A stretch of DNA of 64,000 nucleotides from Bacilli bacterium (lineage in GTDB: Bacteria > Bacillota_I > Bacilli_A > RFN20 > CAG-826), in NCBI GenBank assembly GCA_017502465.1, contig JAFVUY010000068.1, positions 53,249 to 117,248 on the forward strand, in the 5' to 3' direction. The notes beneath the pieces were generated by a model. It made no database searches and had not been told where the DNA came from. It worked only from the letters and a program-made list of their open reading frames with translations. Of the stretch, positions 25,855-35,388 are shown in pieces. Both the position numbers and the translations under genes were made by a program. Positions within the stretch are counted from its first letter, which is position 1; every line of letters starts with the position of its first letter.

Positions 25855-28800
25855 CTATTTAATTTTTATTGTAATGATTTCAAATGGTTTGATTTCAAAA
25901 CTAAGAATATGATTATCGATAACAGTTAAGTCAGAAATTTTATTTTCGAGTAAGTCGCAGATTTCTGCATTATTAATTCTGGTTGCGAATTCTAAGGTAA
26001 CATTTTTTCTTTCTTTGAATCCTTCGTACATTCTTAAAATATACGAATCATCATCCATAGCTTTTTTAATTGTTTCAATATAAACGCCCTCGCATGAAGT
26101 TTTAACAAAGCTATAAGTTGAATCTAAACCATTATTAACTTTATTAACCCTTCTAACTTCTAATGGTCTATTTAAAATGTAACCTTGTTTAATTACACTA
26201 CTATTTGTGAGGTTTCCCTTGTGTGGTAATAGTGAATATGTGAAGGTTGGGACAATCTTATTCGCATGTTCATTTGGAAATGATCCAGATTTAATAAGAG
26301 AAATAGACAAAATGTTTTCTTCGGCCCCAAAGCCGTGCTTACCATCATTTAAAATGGCGAATCCATAGTTGTTTTCGCTCGCATCAATCCATTTATGCGC
26401 GCAGCTTTCAAAACATGCAGAATCAATAGAATTATTCAAATGGTTATTTCTACTAACATGTCCGAATTGAATGTCGTAATTTACCTCATCAAATTTAATA
26501 TCTAATGGGAATAAGGATTTAAGGATTTGGTTCTTTTCCTTCCAATCAATATCACACTTAATATCAATTCTATCTAAACCGTTATAAAGTGAAATCTCTT
26601 GAATAATTAAGGAATTGCAATATTTTTTGATAATTTTTAAAGCAATTCTTTGATTATCGACAACTTTTTGGAATTCGGCTTCTTCGTTTAACAGATATGC
26701 TTTTTGTTTATGAAAAGGGGCTAGTTCCCAGTTATCATATTCAAACGCCATATCTTCATAAGCTACTAATTGGTTTAAGGACTTTCCTTCTTCAACTAAC
26801 TCCCTATTTTCTCTTTTATCAAATAAAGATGAAATAGATCCGTCTAAATTAAATTTAATAGAATAGAATTCATTTTCTAAATATCTATCTTTAATAATTA
26901 AATAAGATTTTTTATCAAAATCTTTTATAACTTTATATCCGTATGATGGGATGTTATCAACCACATATGTAGTTCCATTAATTCTAACATTTGAGGTAAC
27001 TTCAAAAGGATTTGAATTGTAGACTAAATAACCTTCATCATTAACTTTTTCCGCTAATAAATCAAGGTTATCTTTATGCAATTGCCCAACTTCTTTTTCT
27101 ACTCCTTGATATAACTCATAAGCGTCATCATAAACCTTTTCAATTGATGATCCAGGAAGGACATCATGGAATTGATTTAAGATAAGAACTTTCCAATTAT
27201 TTTCTAACAATGAGCCCTCATATTCTTTGTTAATTAAACTATTACAAATAACAGAGCTTGCCTCTGTGGACATAATTAAATTTTCTAACATCCTGTTATA
27301 TTTTTTTACCATTGGAACACTAGTTAACGTACCACGATGGAATTCGAAATATAATTCACCGTTCCAAATTGGAGTTCTATTAAGTTCTTTGCAATTTTTA
27401 TCAAAATTTTCTTTGATTTCACAAAGTGTTTCTTCTACTGTCGCAATTTTGGTTTTTGGGATACCTGGAAGGCCATAAGAGAACCTTCTTTGAGACTCTA
27501 ACATTTCTCTTGTAGGACCTCCTCCTCCATCACCAAAGCCCATAGTCATAAAAACTGTTTTGGAGTAATCTTTTTGAGAATATCTATGCCATGTTCCTAA
27601 AATGTATTTAGGATCAACTTCAGCGCAATAGGTTGTATAAGTGATGTCATAAACACCAGTTCTTGGGTTGCAAGCATCAGGAGTGGAGATTAAGAAAGCA
27701 TTGATCGCGCTTCCATCTATTCCTTTCCAAATAAAAGTGTCATAAGGGAAGCGATTTGTATCGTTCCAGCCAATTTTTGCAGTAACAAATTTTTCAACGC
27801 CTGCTTTTTTCATGATTTGTGGTAAGGCTCCAGAATAGCCAAAAACATCTGGCAACCAAACAACTTTTGAATCTACTCCAAATTCATCTTTAATAAATTT
27901 TTTACCATAAACAATTTGTCTAACTAAACTCTCGGAACCGGTAAGATTGCAGTCACATTCTAAATATAATGCTCCTTCAACTTCCCACCTACCTTCTTTT
28001 TGTCTTTGTTTGACTTTTTCATATAATTCAGGAGCGTCTTCTTTTAAAAATTGATAAAGCTGAGGTGTTGAGGCCATAAACTTATACTCTGGATATTCTT
28101 CCATAAGTTTTAAAGCTGAAGCGGTTGTTCTTTTGACTTTTTCTCTTGTTTGGTCATAATCCCAAAGCCAGGCAACATCTATATGAGAATGTCCAATGAC
28201 ATTAACTGTGATATCGCTTCCACATACCCCGTTATAAAAATGGTTATATAAATATTTAGACGCATCATCTAATGATTTATAAAATGAATCACTATATGGT
28301 TCTCTAAAATCAATAATGTTGCAAGCCCTTTCGAGTACGGGCGACATTTTGAAATAATTATCATCCTTTGTTTCTAAAAAACCAAAAACCTGATTAGGAA
28401 TATCGAAATCCCAATAAGTTCTATTAATTCTTGCATCCACTTCTTTAATAGTGATTTCTAAATTAAATTTTTCGACTAAATCATGAGTATAAAATAAGAT
28501 TTTCATCTCATAATGACCTGGTTTTAACAAAACGTCCCTATGATTAACATCGACACCTTGAACAATTTCTCCATTGAGATATAAAAGTCCTTGAGGTCTA
28601 AGAGTGATGTTTTTTATATCAATACAAGGATCAACTCGTAAATATTGGAGAACGTTTTCCCCTAAATCAGGAATATCAAATTTTCCTTTAATCCAATAAT
28701 ATTTATTTTTCGCGACAAATTGACGAGAGAATTGTAATGGAAAAAATGGAATATTACCTTTTTTATAATCTTCGTTTTTTAAATCTGAAGGTGAAAATTC

Positions 28801-28905
28801 TTCCGAAATTAAAAGATTGGGGAGTTCTCTTTTGTTAAGAACAGAAAGTTGTTTTAACTCCTTAACAGTGCGAGAAAGTTTTTGCTCAATGTTTGGGTGT
28901 AACAT
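25855..28905 (-). CDS. GH38-family alpha-mannosidase
   Basis: A 1016-residue cytoplasmic enzyme. Zn-binding motif HSHIDVAWLWDYDQTREK near residue 240, nucleophile region WLPDVFGYSGALPQI (Asp near 352), GFGDGGGGPTREM near 455 and the HxHD-like NQFHDVLPGSSI near 580, followed by long beta-sandwich domains. These are hallmarks of GH38 (lysosomal/Golgi II-type). It should release alpha-mannose from N-glycan or other mannosides. First gene of the minus-strand operon, diverging from the GH112 gene across a 302-nt AT-rich region. Start has an AAAGAGG site. Confidence 0.93.
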   Translation of the reverse strand: MLHPNIEQKLSRTVKELKQLSVLNKRELPNLLISEEFSPSDLKNEDYKKGNIPFFPLQFSRQFVAKNKYYWIKGKFDIPDLGENVLQYLRVDPCIDIKNITLRPQGLLYLNGEIVQGVDVNHRDVLLKPGHYEMKILFYTHDLVEKFNLEITIKEVDARINRTYWDFDIPNQVFGFLETKDDNYFKMSPVLERACNIIDFREPYSDSFYKSLDDASKYLYNHFYNGVCGSDITVNVIGHSHIDVAWLWDYDQTREKVKRTTASALKLMEEYPEYKFMASTPQLYQFLKEDAPELYEKVKQRQKEGRWEVEGALYLECDCNLTGSESLVRQIVYGKKFIKDEFGVDSKVVWLPDVFGYSGALPQIMKKAGVEKFVTAKIGWNDTNRFPYDTFIWKGIDGSAINAFLISTPDACNPRTGVYDITYTTYCAEVDPKYILGTWHRYSQKDYSKTVFMTMGFGDGGGGPTREMLESQRRFSYGLPGIPKTKIATVEETLCEIKENFDKNCKELNRTPIWNGELYFEFHRGTLTSVPMVKKYNRMLENLIMSTEASSVICNSLINKEYEGSLLENNWKVLILNQFHDVLPGSSIEKVYDDAYELYQGVEKEVGQLHKDNLDLLAEKVNDEGYLVYNSNPFEVTSNVRINGTTYVVDNIPSYGYKVIKDFDKKSYLIIKDRYLENEFYSIKFNLDGSISSLFDKRENRELVEEGKSLNQLVAYEDMAFEYDNWELAPFHKQKAYLLNEEAEFQKVVDNQRIALKIIKKYCNSLIIQEISLYNGLDRIDIKCDIDWKEKNQILKSLFPLDIKFDEVNYDIQFGHVSRNNHLNNSIDSACFESCAHKWIDASENNYGFAILNDGKHGFGAEENILSISLIKSGSFPNEHANKIVPTFTYSLLPHKGNLTNSSVIKQGYILNRPLEVRRVNKVNNGLDSTYSFVKTSCEGVYIETIKKAMDDDSYILRMYEGFKERKNVTLEFATRINNAEICDLLENKISDLTVIDNHILSFEIKPFEIITIKIK

Positions 28906-29207
28906 ATAGAAAACCTCTTTATATCAATTGTTAATATTAATTATGTCAAAATTTAACATAAATTGCAACTTTCCCAAGGTTTACGAATTGTATCAATATA
29001 TTATTGATATAATTGTAACATCTTAAAAATTAAGCATTTTTCTACGAAATTCATATCTATTATTAATAAATTAATAATTTAATTAACTGATAAAAAATCT
29101 TATTAATATTTAAAAAAATAATTAACATAATGATTTGTATACAAAACAAAAGATTTATTTATTATAAAATAAATATTTAGTAGAATTATAAAGAATTAGG
29201 AGTATTT
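28906..29207. promoter_or_regulatory. Divergent promoter region between GH38 and GH112 genes
   Basis: A 302-nt very AT-rich stretch without genes. It must hold promoters for both directions. The only structure I see is the palindrome at 28991-29009; no riboswitch or terminator is visible. Confidence 0.5.
28991..29009. promoter_or_regulatory. Palindrome in the divergent region (candidate ROK operator)
   Basis: TATCAAT, ATATT, ATTGATA: 7-bp perfect arms, 5-nt spacer. Located 86 nt from the GH38 start and 199 nt from the GH112 start. Assignment to the ROK regulator is inference. Confidence 0.4.
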
Positions 29208-31367
29208 ATGCGAAAAGGTAGAGTAACGATTCCAACAGACGTTACGTTTGTTGATGGAACAAAAAGAATCGCGGATTTATGGGGCGCTGATGCAGTTAGA
29301 GACTGTGACGGTGTTGAACTCCCAGAAAACGCAAAAGAGTTAGCGGATAAAGTTTATAATACATATTTTATTGTTCGTGGAGATAATGAATGGGGAAGAA
29401 AACACCCAGAAGAGGCTCAACGTATTTTTTTAGAAAGCGAAAGAGTCACAGCAAACTCCACCTCTTTAACAATCGATGTTTCTAAAGGATTTTTAAAAGA
29501 TCAAATAGATCCTGATTTTATAAATTTAGACCGTTGGCAAGTCTTCGATAGAACTACTAACGAAGAAATCCATACATGGAAAATTGTTGATGGGAAAGTT
29601 GAAATCGAAACCACTCCATACCATACATATTCTGTTGATTTCCTAGCTAGGGTTACTTGGCATCCTGTACAAATTTATAACTACCTAACAAATAATTGGA
29701 CATGTGAAAAACAACTTTCATATGACCCTGCATATCCTAATACTAGAGAATATATTAAAAGATACATGCAAGAATGGTTAGACAAACATCCAAACAATAA
29801 TGTTGTCAGATTTACCACCTTCTTATATCAATTCACATTAGTCTTCAATGACTTAGGAAAGGAAAAAATGGTTGACTGGTTCGGCTACGCTGAAACAGCT
29901 TCAATTCCATTGCTTGAAGGTTTTGAAAAAGAAACCGGCATCCGTTTAGTGGCAGAAGACTTTATCAATAATGGAAATTATAATTCTCCATTTAAAAACC
30001 CAGATCCAAAATTCAAAAAATATATGGATTATATTCAACGTTTTGTGACAAGTGTTGTTAAAGAATTGGTGGATATTTGTCATAAAAATAATCGCGAAGC
30101 GATGATGTTCTTAGGTGATGACTGGATTGGTGCCGAACCATATGGTCCATATTTCAAAGATATGGGGCTTGATAGTGTCGTTGGTTCTGTTGGAGGAGGC
30201 GTCACAGTAAGAATGCTTGGCGAAATACCTCATGTTAAAATTCACGAAGGACGTTTCTTGCCATATTTCTTCCCAGACACATTCTTCCCCGGTAACGAAG
30301 AAAACGCTATTGCGGAACTGAATAAAAACTGGATGACCGCAAGAAGGGCACTTCTAAGATGCCCATTAGATAGAATGGGTTTCGGTGGTTATCTTTCTTT
30401 AGCGGATAAATTCCCAGCCTTCATTAATAGAGTTAGTGAAATATGCGATGAATTTAGATTAATATATGAAACAAGTTCAAAATCAAAACCACACGAGGTG
30501 TTAACGGTCGCTATCCTTAATACATGGGGTCATATCAGATCTTGGCAAGCTCATATGGTTGCCCATGAACTTTGGTATCAACAAATTTACTCTTATCAAG
30601 GGATATATGAAATATTATCTGGCTTACCAGTTAAAGTTAAATTTATTTCTTTTGATGATGTTTTAAACACAAATTGCTTAGATGATATCGATGTTATCAT
30701 CAATGTTGGCGATGAACATACAGCCTATTCCGGAGGCGAATATTGGAACAATACAATATTAATCGAAAAGATTAGGAAATATGTCGCTGAAGGACATGGT
30801 TTTATCGGTGTTGGCCAACCAAGTTCGACAGATAACAAAGAATATCCATTTGCTTTAGGAGATGTTCTTGGAGTTAACCAAGAAAAAGGTTTCACATTAA
30901 GCCAAGATAAATACAATATTAATAAACATTCTCACTTTATCACCGAAGGATTAAACAATATCGATTTTGGTGAAGGAATGAAAAACATCTATGCTTACGA
31001 AAACACTAAAGTATTACATATAGATTTCTCTGATCGCTTTAAAAGAAATGTCAATGTCGGAGAAGTCAAATTAGCGGCAAACGAATATTTTGATGGAAGA
31101 AGTGTTTATATTGCTGGATTACCATATTCAAGCGAAAACGCTAGAATGCTATATAAAGCTCTTCTTTGGGCGACGCATAAAGAAGATAAATTAAATAGAG
31201 CCTACGCTGATCACGTGGAAATCGAATGTTGCTATTATGAAAAATTAAATACTTATTGTTTAATTAATAACTCTTTAGAAAACATTTCATGTAACTTCTA
31301 CGATATCAACGGAGAAAAGGAAATTATTAGCCTTCTTCCAGGCGAAACAAAATGGATTAGTAAATAA
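29208..31367 (+). CDS. GH112 galacto-N-biose/lacto-N-biose phosphorylase-like enzyme
   Basis: A 719-residue cytoplasmic phosphorylase that splits beta-1,3-galactosyl-N-acetylhexosamine (GNB/LNB), or beta-1,4-galactosyl-rhamnose in some members, with phosphate to galactose-1-phosphate. It starts RKGRVTIPTDVTF, a typical GH112 N-terminus, and has the general-acid region FLGDDWIGAEPYG near residue 307 and a glutamine-amidotransferase-like fold toward the C-terminus (YVAEGHGFIGVGQPSS). The family length is about 720. Faces away from the GH38 operon; galT and galK 11-13 kb away would take its product. No N-acetylhexosamine kinase is seen here. RBS TTAGGAGT. Confidence 0.92.
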   Translation: MRKGRVTIPTDVTFVDGTKRIADLWGADAVRDCDGVELPENAKELADKVYNTYFIVRGDNEWGRKHPEEAQRIFLESERVTANSTSLTIDVSKGFLKDQIDPDFINLDRWQVFDRTTNEEIHTWKIVDGKVEIETTPYHTYSVDFLARVTWHPVQIYNYLTNNWTCEKQLSYDPAYPNTREYIKRYMQEWLDKHPNNNVVRFTTFLYQFTLVFNDLGKEKMVDWFGYAETASIPLLEGFEKETGIRLVAEDFINNGNYNSPFKNPDPKFKKYMDYIQRFVTSVVKELVDICHKNNREAMMFLGDDWIGAEPYGPYFKDMGLDSVVGSVGGGVTVRMLGEIPHVKIHEGRFLPYFFPDTFFPGNEENAIAELNKNWMTARRALLRCPLDRMGFGGYLSLADKFPAFINRVSEICDEFRLIYETSSKSKPHEVLTVAILNTWGHIRSWQAHMVAHELWYQQIYSYQGIYEILSGLPVKVKFISFDDVLNTNCLDDIDVIINVGDEHTAYSGGEYWNNTILIEKIRKYVAEGHGFIGVGQPSSTDNKEYPFALGDVLGVNQEKGFTLSQDKYNINKHSHFITEGLNNIDFGEGMKNIYAYENTKVLHIDFSDRFKRNVNVGEVKLAANEYFDGRSVYIAGLPYSSENARMLYKALLWATHKEDKLNRAYADHVEIECCYYEKLNTYCLINNSLENISCNFYDINGEKEIISLLPGETKWISK

Positions 31368-31385
31368 TCAAAACATTAAAAAAAC

Positions 31386-31414
31386 AATCCCTGCAGATAA
31401 GAACTGCAGGGATT
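31386..31414. terminator. Bidirectional terminator between GH112 and the ABC operon
   Basis: AATCCCTGCAG, 7-nt loop, CTGCAGGGATT, T-rich on both sides. An 11-bp stem. Confidence 0.85.
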
Positions 31415-31425
31415 TTCATATTTAT

Positions 31426-32943
31426 TTAACGAATTCTTAATTCTGTATCGACATCAAAGAAATATAATTTTTCTAAATCGAAGCAGAATTCAATTTTTTC
31501 ATGCGCTTTAACTTTATTTGTTACTGGCGTTTTAAGAATGAGTTTTTGTCCATCAAGATAAATATATAAAACAAATTCATATCCAAGTAATTCAGAATAA
31601 TCACATTCGGATGTTAGTACATCACTTGGGTGTTTATTTGTTTCAGAACCTTTAAGAGTAATTGTTTCAGGTCTCGCACCTAGATAGACTTCTTTTCCTT
31701 CATAAGATTCTAAACGTTGTTTATCTTCTTTGTTAAGAGTGATACTATATTCTCCAACTGTAAATTTTCCTTTAGAATAAAGACCTCTAATAAAGTTCAT
31801 AGCAGGGGCTCCAATAAATCCTCCGACAAATTTATTTGCAGGATCATTATATATTTCAGTAGGAGTTCCAACTTGTTGGATATAACCGTCTTTCATAATA
31901 ACAATACGATCCGCCATTGTCATAGCTTCTGTTTGGTCGTGGGTAACGTAAACTGTAGTAGCTCCAACTTTTTCATGGATCTTAGAGATTTCACTTCTTG
32001 TTTGAACACGAAGTTTCGCGTCTAAGTTTGATAAAGGTTCGTCCATTAAGAAGACTTTTGGTTTTCTAACAATCGCTCTACCTAAGGCAACACGTTGTCT
32101 TTGACCACCAGAAAGAGCAGCAGGTTTACGATATAAGTATCTAGTTAAGTCGATGCTTTCCGCGGCTTTATTAACTTCGATATCAATTTCTTCTTTGGTC
32201 AACTTACGCATTTTATATAATGGGACTTCGTTGTTTTTATAAAATTCTAATTTTTCTTCAAAGAATTTAATTTGATTTTGTTTTTGATTATAAGAATCAG
32301 TTAAGACTTTAACTTGAATATCTGCAAGTCCACCTTTTGAAAGTTTTCTTTCAATGGAGGCCATTTCATCCACTAAAATATCAATCATCATTTGGTTATG
32401 TTTAATTTGATGTTCATCAATTCCAAGAACTGGAGTAAGAACAGAGTTTGCTAAATCAAGATTATGATAAATTTCTTTCCAAAGTTTTCCTCTTTCTTCT
32501 AAAACGGAATAATCATCTTGGTTCTTTTTAAAATATTTATCAATAGCTTTAACTTTTTCTCTTAACGCTTTGACATTATCAAAGTATTCTTTCGCGTCTT
32601 CTAAATTTGAATAAATTGGGCAAGGAAGTTTTCTTAATTTAAGAGCGAACGCCATATTTCCATAAACTGTCATATGTGGATATAAGGCATAGTTTTGGAA
32701 GACCATCGCGATATCTCTATCTTTTGGAACAACGGAATTAACAAAATTTCCGCCGATGTAAAGTTCACCGCTAGAAATATCTTCAAGTCCTGCGATCATT
32801 CTTAAAGTTGTGGATTTGCCACATCCAGAAGGGCCAACTAAGACAATGAATTCTTTATCTTTGATTTCTAAAGAAAAATCAAAAACAGCTTGAACGTTAT
32901 TGGAATAAACTTTGTTGATATTTTTTAATGATAAAGTTGCCAT
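31426..32943 (-). CDS. CUT1-type sugar ABC transporter ATPase (MsmK/UgpC-like) with a large internal insertion
   Basis: A 505-residue ATPase driving the sugar importer of this locus. Walker A GPSGCGKST (near 37), Q-loop MVFQNYALYPHMTVYGN, signature LSGGQRQRVALGR, Walker B LMDEPLSNLDAKLR, H-loop, and a C-terminal TOBE/regulatory domain (GARPETITL). Between the Q-loop and the signature, where about 35 residues are usual, there are about 140 extra residues (about 100-240), mostly charged helix (possible coiled coil). Start ATG follows AGAGGTAAC. Last gene of the long operon. Confidence 0.9.
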   Translation of the reverse strand: MATLSLKNINKVYSNNVQAVFDFSLEIKDKEFIVLVGPSGCGKSTTLRMIAGLEDISSGELYIGGNFVNSVVPKDRDIAMVFQNYALYPHMTVYGNMAFALKLRKLPCPIYSNLEDAKEYFDNVKALREKVKAIDKYFKKNQDDYSVLEERGKLWKEIYHNLDLANSVLTPVLGIDEHQIKHNQMMIDILVDEMASIERKLSKGGLADIQVKVLTDSYNQKQNQIKFFEEKLEFYKNNEVPLYKMRKLTKEEIDIEVNKAAESIDLTRYLYRKPAALSGGQRQRVALGRAIVRKPKVFLMDEPLSNLDAKLRVQTRSEISKIHEKVGATTVYVTHDQTEAMTMADRIVIMKDGYIQQVGTPTEIYNDPANKFVGGFIGAPAMNFIRGLYSKGKFTVGEYSITLNKEDKQRLESYEGKEVYLGARPETITLKGSETNKHPSDVLTSECDYSELLGYEFVLYIYLDGQKLILKTPVTNKVKAHEKIEFCFDLEKLYFFDVDTELRIR

Positions 32944-32998
32944 ATGTGTTACCTCTTTTTTATGATAATTCAATCAATCTACTTTTTAAATAATTTTA

Positions 32999-34792
32999 TT
33001 ATTTAGACTTAGTTATTAACAAATAGTATTGATACATCCTATCAAGCCATCCATCCGCTATTTTTCCTTTCGCGATTCCATAGCCGTGAGCATCGTCATT
33101 AAATGATTCAAATCGATAATCAACTTCTGCTTTTTTAAGCGATTCAACCAAAAGCAATGAATTAGAAAAATCTACAACATTATCTCTTTCGCATTGCCAC
33201 ACAAAGACATTTGGATAATCACTAGAAATATGTTCTTCAATAGAATATTTTTCAATATCTTCTTCGCTTGGCTTTAACCCAAGTAAATTATTTTTTGTTC
33301 CAACTTCTGTTTTTTCTTTCATGGTGATTACAGGGTAAGCAAGCACTAATAATTTTGGTTTAACTAATCCTAAACTTGAAACACCCAAATGGTTTGTTCC
33401 TATGGACGCCGCTAAATGTGCCCCTGCAGAAAAACCGACGATAATATAATCCTCCATATCAATATTCATCTTTTCTTGGTTTTTGAATAAGAAGGAAATA
33501 AATGAATTTAGACAATTTGAGGCCTCTTTTGCATCGTTTTTAGTTGGATAGACAAAAGAAAAGACAGTAAATCCTTTTTTAAACAAATCAACGGAAACTG
33601 GTATATCTTCAGGTAAAGTGCAAACGCAGTTATAACCTCCGCCCGCTAAAACGATTGCTACCTTAGATTTATTTTCTTGTCTAAGAGCGAGAACTGAATA
33701 TAGCTTTTTAGCTAGGTAAGTTAATTGCTTTTTATAAGAAAGGCCTCTTAAAAAATTAAGCGATTCGATAATAGCATCATCAGGCCACACACCATCATCG
33801 TTCATGAGTTTTTTATTTTTGATATCAACATCTTCATCTAAAAATGAGCAAAGATGATAATAATAATGATCTAAATATGGGTCATTTTTAAGTGTATGAT
33901 ATGTTGATTCTTCTGAATAAAATTTAGAAATTACATTTTCAAAATATTCATCGTTAACAGCTTCATAAATGCCTTTTTTATAAATTTCTGGGTAATGAAT
34001 TTTGTTAATATCTCTATCAAGAATCTTATTAAAATAGACCCTCATCGCAAGAGTTAAAAATGGGTATATTAACAAAATTATTAATGCGTATAGAATGTAT
34101 TTTAAAACGATATATCTAATGCCATCTAAAAGTAAGATTGAAGTAAACAATAAGGCAAAAATTATAATGACAAAGAAGTTTTTAATATAGATAAATACCG
34201 CGTTAATAAGAGAATGTTTAAGGCTCCAATCATAAATTGTATTTGTTTCGATAATGATTAGTAATAATGGGAATACGATACTTTGGACAAGGGCGAAAGG
34301 AACTATTCTTAAAAAACCACCAAAGGTATTTAAAGCAAGCAATGATAAATACAAAAGGACACCATAAATCAAAAAGAAAATAAAATTAGTTCTTATGTTT
34401 TGCTTTACACCTTTATTAAAATCAGGGAAGAAAATAACTCCTTCTTCTCTAGAAATTAAAAGATTAATTCTTGATAAGCCACTCACACCAACTGAAGCAA
34501 ATAGCAAACCAAGGCAAACAAAGACATTGAAGAAATTTGTAGATGTAATTCTTAATGCGTCAATTTCGGAAACTTCTAAATCCGGAGTAGATAACAATTG
34601 AAGGAAATATAAATCATCCCAAAACATAAAAAATAAGGATGGCAAGAAAAAGAGCAAAGAAAAGAAACCGATTAAAATTATCGTTCTCCAATTTTGCTTG
34701 ATTGTATCAAAAAACAATTCTAAATATGAGGAAGGTAACTTCACTGGTTTTTTTGAATAAATGCTTTTTTTAGAGTTACTATATTTTTTCAT
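32999..34792 (-). CDS. DUF624/YesL-like membrane domain fused to an alpha/beta-hydrolase
   Basis: A 597-residue two-part protein. Residues 1-260 hold about five hydrophobic segments and a cytosolic motif (GLSRINLLISREEGVIFFPDFNKGVKQNI) that resembles DUF624 (YesL), a membrane family common beside sugar ABC importers. Residues 360-597 are an alpha/beta-hydrolase with the elbow GFSAGAHLAAS, DAHGYG near the end (His) and RDNVVD (Asp). Probably a membrane-tethered esterase/deacetylase acting on imported or surface sugars. Family identification of the first half is tentative. Confidence 0.65.
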   Translation of the reverse strand: MKKYSNSKKSIYSKKPVKLPSSYLELFFDTIKQNWRTIILIGFFSLLFFLPSLFFMFWDDLYFLQLLSTPDLEVSEIDALRITSTNFFNVFVCLGLLFASVGVSGLSRINLLISREEGVIFFPDFNKGVKQNIRTNFIFFLIYGVLLYLSLLALNTFGGFLRIVPFALVQSIVFPLLLIIIETNTIYDWSLKHSLINAVFIYIKNFFVIIIFALLFTSILLLDGIRYIVLKYILYALIILLIYPFLTLAMRVYFNKILDRDINKIHYPEIYKKGIYEAVNDEYFENVISKFYSEESTYHTLKNDPYLDHYYYHLCSFLDEDVDIKNKKLMNDDGVWPDDAIIESLNFLRGLSYKKQLTYLAKKLYSVLALRQENKSKVAIVLAGGGYNCVCTLPEDIPVSVDLFKKGFTVFSFVYPTKNDAKEASNCLNSFISFLFKNQEKMNIDMEDYIIVGFSAGAHLAASIGTNHLGVSSLGLVKPKLLVLAYPVITMKEKTEVGTKNNLLGLKPSEEDIEKYSIEEHISSDYPNVFVWQCERDNVVDFSNSLLLVESLKKAEVDYRFESFNDDAHGYGIAKGKIADGWLDRMYQYYLLITKSK

Positions 34793-35388
34793 AATTCCAT
34801 TAACTCCTTAATCACCTTAAGTGCGTTATTGGTTTTAGAAACAGAATTCATTTCCCCAATATTAATTGATTTAAATTGGAAAAATAAATAATAATCGCTT
34901 TTATAATCATCATTTGAGTAAGTTATATAATCTTTTAAAATTCCTTCGTCTTTAAAGTGATCATAAACTTTAAACCCTTTAGCCACTCCATTATAAAGAC
35001 AATATTCTAATTTGGTATCAAAATAATCATTTAAATATTCTATATCGAGGTTCGCACTGTAATTAATCGTCGCGCCTTTATAATCGTTAACGTAGTTAAG
35101 TGGCAAAATAAAGAAATCGCAATTTTCTCTAAACGAAGAATAAATGAATGTGAAATTGGAAGCGTATATATTATGGAAATGATAATAAATTGCAAGAATA
35201 TCCTCATCACATTTCGAGTCTAATTTTGCTTCTAAATCGTCTTTTTTAGTGTCAATTGCTCCCACAAAGAAAGAAACTCTTTCATCTTCCTTAGGAGCAG
35301 TTTTCATGTTAACGGATACACAGAAAGTAATCGTAGCCACTAAAAGCAAAGAAATATGGATGTACCATTTAGATAAAACCTTAGTCAT
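34789..35388 (-). CDS. Membrane-anchored protein of unknown function
   Basis: A 199-residue protein (start ATG 35386-35388, GAGGTG site) with one N-terminal hydrophobic anchor (residues 7-25) and a soluble outer part with no recognised domain. Overlaps the upstream gene by 8 nt and the downstream hydrolase by 4 nt (ATGA-like junction), so it is a tightly coupled member of the operon. A remote resemblance to small solute-binding proteins (ILPLNYV) is too weak to call. Confidence 0.6.
   Translation of the reverse strand: MTKVLSKWYIHISLLLVATITFCVSVNMKTAPKEDERVSFFVGAIDTKKDDLEAKLDSKCDEDILAIYYHFHNIYASNFTFIYSSFRENCDFFILPLNYVNDYKGATINYSANLDIEYLNDYFDTKLEYCLYNGVAKGFKVYDHFKDEGILKDYITYSNDDYKSDYYLFFQFKSINIGEMNSVSKTNNALKVIKELMEL

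Noticed and set aside
15551..31367. An N-acetylhexosamine kinase (NahK) for a complete GNB/LNB pathway
   Set aside because: The only sugar kinase in the area has the galactokinase signature; none of the neighbours looks like NahK.
34789..35388. Reading the 199-residue protein as a solute-binding protein
   Set aside because: Too short and only a few scattered residues in common.
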